From Hirundichthys speculiger (lineage: Eukaryota > Chordata > Actinopteri > Beloniformes > Exocoetidae), in the NCBI GenBank assembly GCA_018398805.1, contig JAGFBZ010001254.1, forward strand, positions 1,876,001 through 1,940,000: DNA of 64,000 bases. Direction: 5' to 3'. The position numbers and the translations under genes were made by a program. Positions 59,001-64,000 of this stretch are shown piece after piece. How positions within the stretch are numbered: the stretch's first letter is position 1; every line of letters starts with the position of its first letter. A model generated the notes under the pieces. That model was not told the DNA's origin and searched no databases. It saw only the letters and a list, made by a program, of their open reading frames with translations.

Positions 59001-62000
59001 GTAGGACAGTTCTAATATTTCATGCAAATCTCCAAAAAATACACTTTGCAGTAACACTCCAATGCCCTCAGTCCACAGAGCATTTACGCAACAGCAGGTT
59101 GACTTATGAGTTTCTTTTACAAGTAAACCTAACCATGAGGCAAATTAGGGCTCTTTCAGTTTCTGGGTTTTCTCCTTATTGGTTCAGGAAGAAAGCATAA
59201 AACACTCTTCAATCAAAGCTTAACTTGAGTTTTATCAGCTTTTTTATTCCTTTGACAGTAAGGTGGAATAGACATTATCAACAAGAAAAAAAAAACATCT
59301 CAAGGAGATGGTTGTGACTAATAATGATTCATCTTCATCTAAAAAGTGCCAAATCAAGAGGACGTTGTTCGAGAACATCAGTCTTTTCTGGGTATTTAAA
59401 GTAGAACAAATGAGTTTTTCATGTTAGTATAGCAGTTTGAATTCCATTTAAGGGAATATTTCATTATTTTTAGGAAACATTGTCTCTCGTGGTCATCCAT
59501 CCCTGATTACTGGTTAAAGGAACTGAACTCCCATCCCGGTTGTCTCTTGTGATAATGCCACTACATCACACATCAGTAATTAGGAAACTAACTCACAAAG
59601 CTAAAGTGGACGTAATGACACTGACAACTAAGATCTCAATCAGACCTTGCATTAAAATGCATCTAAGGAAATATGATCACAAGTGGCCAGCATCAATGCA
59701 AGGTCTGAATACGTTCCAAATAATCTCCTCTGATGCTGGTTTGAGACACTCAGATCCATCGTTGACACATATCCTTTCATATCTGTTCAACTCATTGATC
59801 ATCAATCAATAAAGTTTAGAAAAACAGAGTTTGTGTTGACTCCACCCCTGAAAACCAGCTGCTATGAACAGAGCAGAGGAAAATCTGGAAAAGGGAGCTT
59901 TTATACTGCATCTGTGTGGTATGTTGGCCAAACCATGTCAGATATTTCATCAACACCACAGGAAGTTATGTCAACTTTATTTAAGGTAAGTCTCCTTTTA
60001 TTCTCTGACAAACATCTGTAGCACCTGTGTCACACTGCATTGTAGCAAATCCCTTTAATCAGGCAAACGAAATGTAGTTTCAAAGGAACATCACTGTCGG
60101 GTCTCACCAGAGTAGCTTTTGCTTCTGCATTTTCATTTACTGTTTACATCACAGACCTCTGCCTCCAACATCACACCAACATCACACCAGCAACATCACA
60201 GCAGGGCTCATGAGACACTGATTACAGCGAGGATGGGAACGCTGGCCACTCTTCTGCAAAATGAGAGGTGAAGTCCCCCTCAGCACAAGGCAAGATCTGT
60301 ATCCATCTGCTCCAGTTCATGTTAGTGATAAGACCACAGCGGTTTATCGGCCTCAGCATTTGCGTACTTAGCGTGTTATTTATTTACCTCCTTTCCATAC
60401 TCCAAGCTTTCCAGCGCACTGCTAACAGTGAAGAGCACCCTCTTTCCCGCTCCCTTCCTCTTTCCCGCTATCAGCTTAACAGTCAACACTTGCGAGTGAT
60501 CTGAAACACCTTGTGGCTCCGTGATAATTCTCTGACCCCGGTGGAGCATTTGTTTGAATTAGAAAGTGTACGGTTTAAACCTCCTGACAGCCGCAGCTCT
60601 CACCACTAAATCTTAGGTCTGTGAGTAAAGAGGTGTGTGTGCATGTGTGTGTGTGTGTGTGTGAGTGAAGAGCTCAGGAGGGTGTGGGGGTGGAGGGGGT
60701 TCAAGTCCAAGGTGAGAGGTGTGAAGAAGTACTATAAGGGGCTCCGTGGAGAGCAGCCTGCATTTTCTCAAGACCTCATCTGAATCCCTCTGCGTTCTCT
60801 GAGGCCTCAGCACCCCGGGGCCCCCCGGGGGACACAGATGGGCAACACGTAGAGGGCAAAAGGCGAGGGTATGACTTATTGCCATGTGGCAAGAAAAGCA
60901 TGGGGCGCGCCCCTGTGATGAGACCAAATTGAATAAGAGCGAGGCTGAATGCGATCCAGATCTGAAGCCGGTGCCTCGGCAATGCTGTTTCAATTAGCAG
61001 GGCCGCCAGTTCAAAGGCGAGGCCCCCGGTAACCCCCCCGCTCTGCACGGAGCCACTATCATCACGCTGGCCTTTGCCTCTCACCTCCCCGTGATGGTGC
61101 CATCTTTTTCCGTTCAGCGCCTCAGTCCGTGTGCCGCTTGTGCATCAGTCAGAGGAGCTGCGGGTCTTCACGGCCCCCACCATCACTCACCTGTCCGGAA
61201 AACTGCTCTCCTATCAACAGCACTGCTAAACTTAGTTTCACCTGAAGATCTGTTTAAAATGATGGAAGAATACATCATCCATCTTTGTTTTCCTGAATCC
61301 TTTTAAGTTTCAAATGTTGACCAAATCACAGTGGAGTGTGTTTAGCACAATCCAGCTCCAAACTCCAACAGTGTCATTTTTCATATTAGATTTTTGTATT
61401 CATTTAGTCACAGTTTTGCTGTCTTCATAGATTTCAGTCATGTTCGTGTTTTTATGTAATTAGGCAGAACTAACCACACCGCTGTCGGCCCCCCCACTTG
61501 TTACCCCACATCTTGTTGAGCAGCTTCAGATGGCAAGTTTTTTTCCTCCCACTTTCTCTTTTTGGATGTTCCAAAGATAGCGCTGACAGGTGATATTAAT
61601 GGCCTTTTATTAGCATCATTCTGATTGCTGCAGAGTTTTTGGAAGCACGAGACAGAGAGAAAAGAGCAAGACAGAGGCAAGAGAAGGAAAAAAAAAAAAT
61701 GGAAGTCCTCCACCCACCGCTTCTCACAGGAGATCGCCTCTCTCTTTGATAGCCTGCCCGAATCTGTTCCCCCCGTAGAAACTGCCCCGCAGATGTTGTT
61801 GCTGTACGCTGACTACAAAGAAGGAGCCCTTTATGAGGAGAACTTCTATTTTGGGCCTCAGTGTTTCCGAGCCGTGGTGCTCAGTGAGAGGAGCGCAGAC
61901 CCAATCTTCCTGCTGCTGAAAACTCCGTTTTATTCCCTGCCCGTGATATTTTTAGATTAAAGCCCAGCTTTAATGAATAAAGTGAGGATGTAATATTTTA

Positions 62001-64000
62001 TGACAGGATCAATATACCATCACTGCAGTGGGCCAGAAACAGTCGCTGCTGGCATCGGAGGAGGGAAAGCAGGGGATCTGGGGCAGAAACGTCAGTGGAG
62101 TCAGGAGAATGGAGGAACCCTTGTATCGGTCCTGACTACGCTCATTTAGAAGTGTTTGTGGCTCAGATTCTCACCCCCATGAACCACAGAACTGTGACTT
62201 TGTTGCACTGTTGACTGTGAGGCAAAGGTCTTGGGGGCAATATTAGCTCTTGATATTATTTTTAATTAAAGCCTCAATCCCTCAGCCAAGTTGTCCAAAC
62301 AGTCCTAAATAGGCTCTGTAAATCAGACAAACATCCTCAATATTTGATGGTTTGAGAGTGTGCACTATAGCCTCCAGATGGTTTGTGTTTCTCAAGCGTT
62401 TCACGAGGGGATGGTACAGGACAGCGATCTTCTGTTTGAGTGTGCCTCTTGACAGAGTGAGCTCCTCCAAATCACATGCCGAGCTGTTGGATCTCTGCCG
62501 AGGTCGCTCTTTCTCCCTTTCTGCGTTCTTGTCTCCTCTGTGAGTGGGTTTATTTGTAGGCCATGTGTGTGCATGAGCTGTAGCTTTGGATTCTCTCGGA
62601 TAATTAATATCACGCCCGTGACCGGCTGATTCCACCGCTGAAACTCGCTCCAGGCATTTTGCATTACCAGCAGAGAAAAAAAAAAAGACAAAACTGCTAG
62701 AAGTGATTGATCATGCAAAATCATGCATGTGATTTACTTGTCCTTTTCAAGTTCATGTCATCTTCAATTACTGTAAAAGCAGTGTTTCTTTAAAAAAAAA
62801 AAAACATTCTTTCAGTGAGAGAATGAGAAAAAATAAGAGATTATAGTGAAATGACAGGAAGAGGGACGGAAGATGAGAACTACTGTATATACTCGGACCG
62901 ACTTAGCCCCGGTTGATAAGCTGCAGGCCTGTTGCCAGAACCCCCTCATTCACACAAACACACACTCAAACACCCTGCCCAGTTGTGAACTTAACCCCTT
63001 CCCTCCACCACTGCCGCCACCGCCACCGCCGCTCCAGTGGCGTCTGCTGCTCCCTATTCCTCTTCATTAGTGTCCCAGAACGAGATGCTTGTCTTGTAAT
63101 TAGCAGAGGAGGCTCTCCAAATGCCTGTGTAACACACAGGCTCATTAGAGAAGCGAGAGGAGTCTGGAGCTGCCGAGGAGAGGTGAAGAGGTAGGCCTGG
63201 GAGGCGCAGGGAAGGAGAGAAATCAGACAGGAGGACAAGACAAGAAAGACAGGGTGGCATCGCTGGCATGAGGATTTCCTACTCTGAGACCTTTTCTATT
63301 CCTCACTATGCTTCTGTGTAGCTCTCTTTTTACTTCCTAGCAGCATTTATTAAAGAAAAAAAAGCAAAAAAGAAAGTCAAAAGGAGTGATCAGTCTCTGC
63401 CTGCAGACACAGAAACAGAGTATTAACATGGCTCCTTTGAAGAGTCACAGACTGTCAGAGTGTGTCCTCCTGTTTCCTCCTCCTCACGGTGTTCATCTGT
63501 CAATGCACCTTCAGCACATAAAACCTAGCATTACTTCACTTTCCTAATCTGGTGCTTTCTTATGTGGGAGGTAATTAAAGACCAGGGTTTGAGAGTCAGC
63601 CTTTTTTTTTATAAAACAAGGGCAGTATAAACTGCAGTAGATCCTTGGTGTGTTCACACTGATAAGCTGCTTGTAGACCTGTTGGCTTCTTTCACTTTGC
63701 TGAGCCTGTGATGAGTTTTGGTTCAGGAGACGGAGGAAGGCTTATCAGGGTGATGATAGGGAAGAAGGGGCTGCTGTCAGTGGCTGGTTTCCAATGATGT
63801 CTGTGCTGCGTCTCAAAGTATGTGATTGTGAGCATCTATAACATGCTACAAATGCTCATAGGGACATAGAAGCATGCGGAAGGAGGCATTACATCACAGA
63901 CCAGTTATTTCCCAAAAACCTTTCACTTTTCATCTTCACTGTCTGTCATAACTGGTTAGGGTTAAGTATAAATATCCATGGTTCAGGTTACATATATTAT
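59001..64000. other. DNA upstream of ets1, no supported gene
   Basis: No exon with a recognised domain. (GT)n at 60632-60664. The stretch 60770-61200 is GC-rich and looks single-copy. An open frame of 111 codons at 61625-61960 (plus strand) has balanced composition after residue 35 but no domain or splice partners that I recognise. In other vertebrates fli1 lies divergently on this side, but none of its PNT or ETS exons is visible. Confidence 0.5.

Noticed and set aside
59001..64000. Possible first exon of fli1, the expected divergent neighbour
   Set aside because: I looked for its start peptide, PNT and ETS sequences on both strands and found none; the gap between the two genes is large in mammals.

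Overview
The window looks like chromosomal DNA from a teleost fish. It has short exons with GT-AG introns, many (CA)n, (AT)n and (ATCC)n microsatellites, and several repeat families typical of fish genomes: hAT-type and Tc1/mariner-type elements, non-LTR tails ending in (ATGG)n, and a common fish repeat that starts ATGGACTGC. There is no bacterial or viral gene layout, no operon, no CRISPR array and no rRNA or tRNA gene that I can recognise.

One protein-coding gene is clear: ets1, a transcription factor of the ETS family, on the minus strand. Its 5' end is near 58,870, its stop codon is at 22,618-22,620, and its 3' UTR probably runs down to about 19,880. I mapped ten coding exons by translating, checking GT-AG sites and matching phases. 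There are two alternative first coding exons. A distal one (57,318-57,386, with an untranslated exon ending at 58,748) joins a second exon at 51,817-51,964 and gives a long form of about 481 residues. An internal one (40,879-40,939) gives a short form of about 429 residues. Both join the exon at 29,694-29,813 in the same phase and share everything after it: the Pointed (PNT) domain, the transactivation region, the autoinhibitory/serine-rich exon VII and the ETS DNA-binding domain.

The most important oddity is in exon VII. It is 260 bases long where phase 1 to phase 1 needs a multiple of three; the human exon is 261. One base is missing near 26,581, and the frame then hits a stop at 26,562-26,564, before the DNA-binding domain. 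Either the assembly has a one-base error, or this allele makes ETS domain protein only by skipping exon VII or using a cryptic acceptor.

Layout: 1-19,880 is gene-free DNA downstream of ets1, with hAT-type elements (one nested in another), a Tc1/mariner MITE, non-LTR tails, a fish repeat and a perfect 30-bp hairpin. 19,880-22,617 is the probable 3' UTR, with two 8-mer matches to the miR-200b/c/429 seed. 22,618-29,813 holds the shared exons. 29,814-51,816 is a 22-kb intron containing the internal promoter and a dense transposon/AT-repeat block (41,626-44,075). 51,817-58,748 holds the long-form exons and a third part of the MITE family. 58,880-64,000 is upstream DNA with no gene I can support; in other vertebrates fli1 lies beyond ets1 on this side, but no fli1 exon is visible here. 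I did not find a new multi-gene system.
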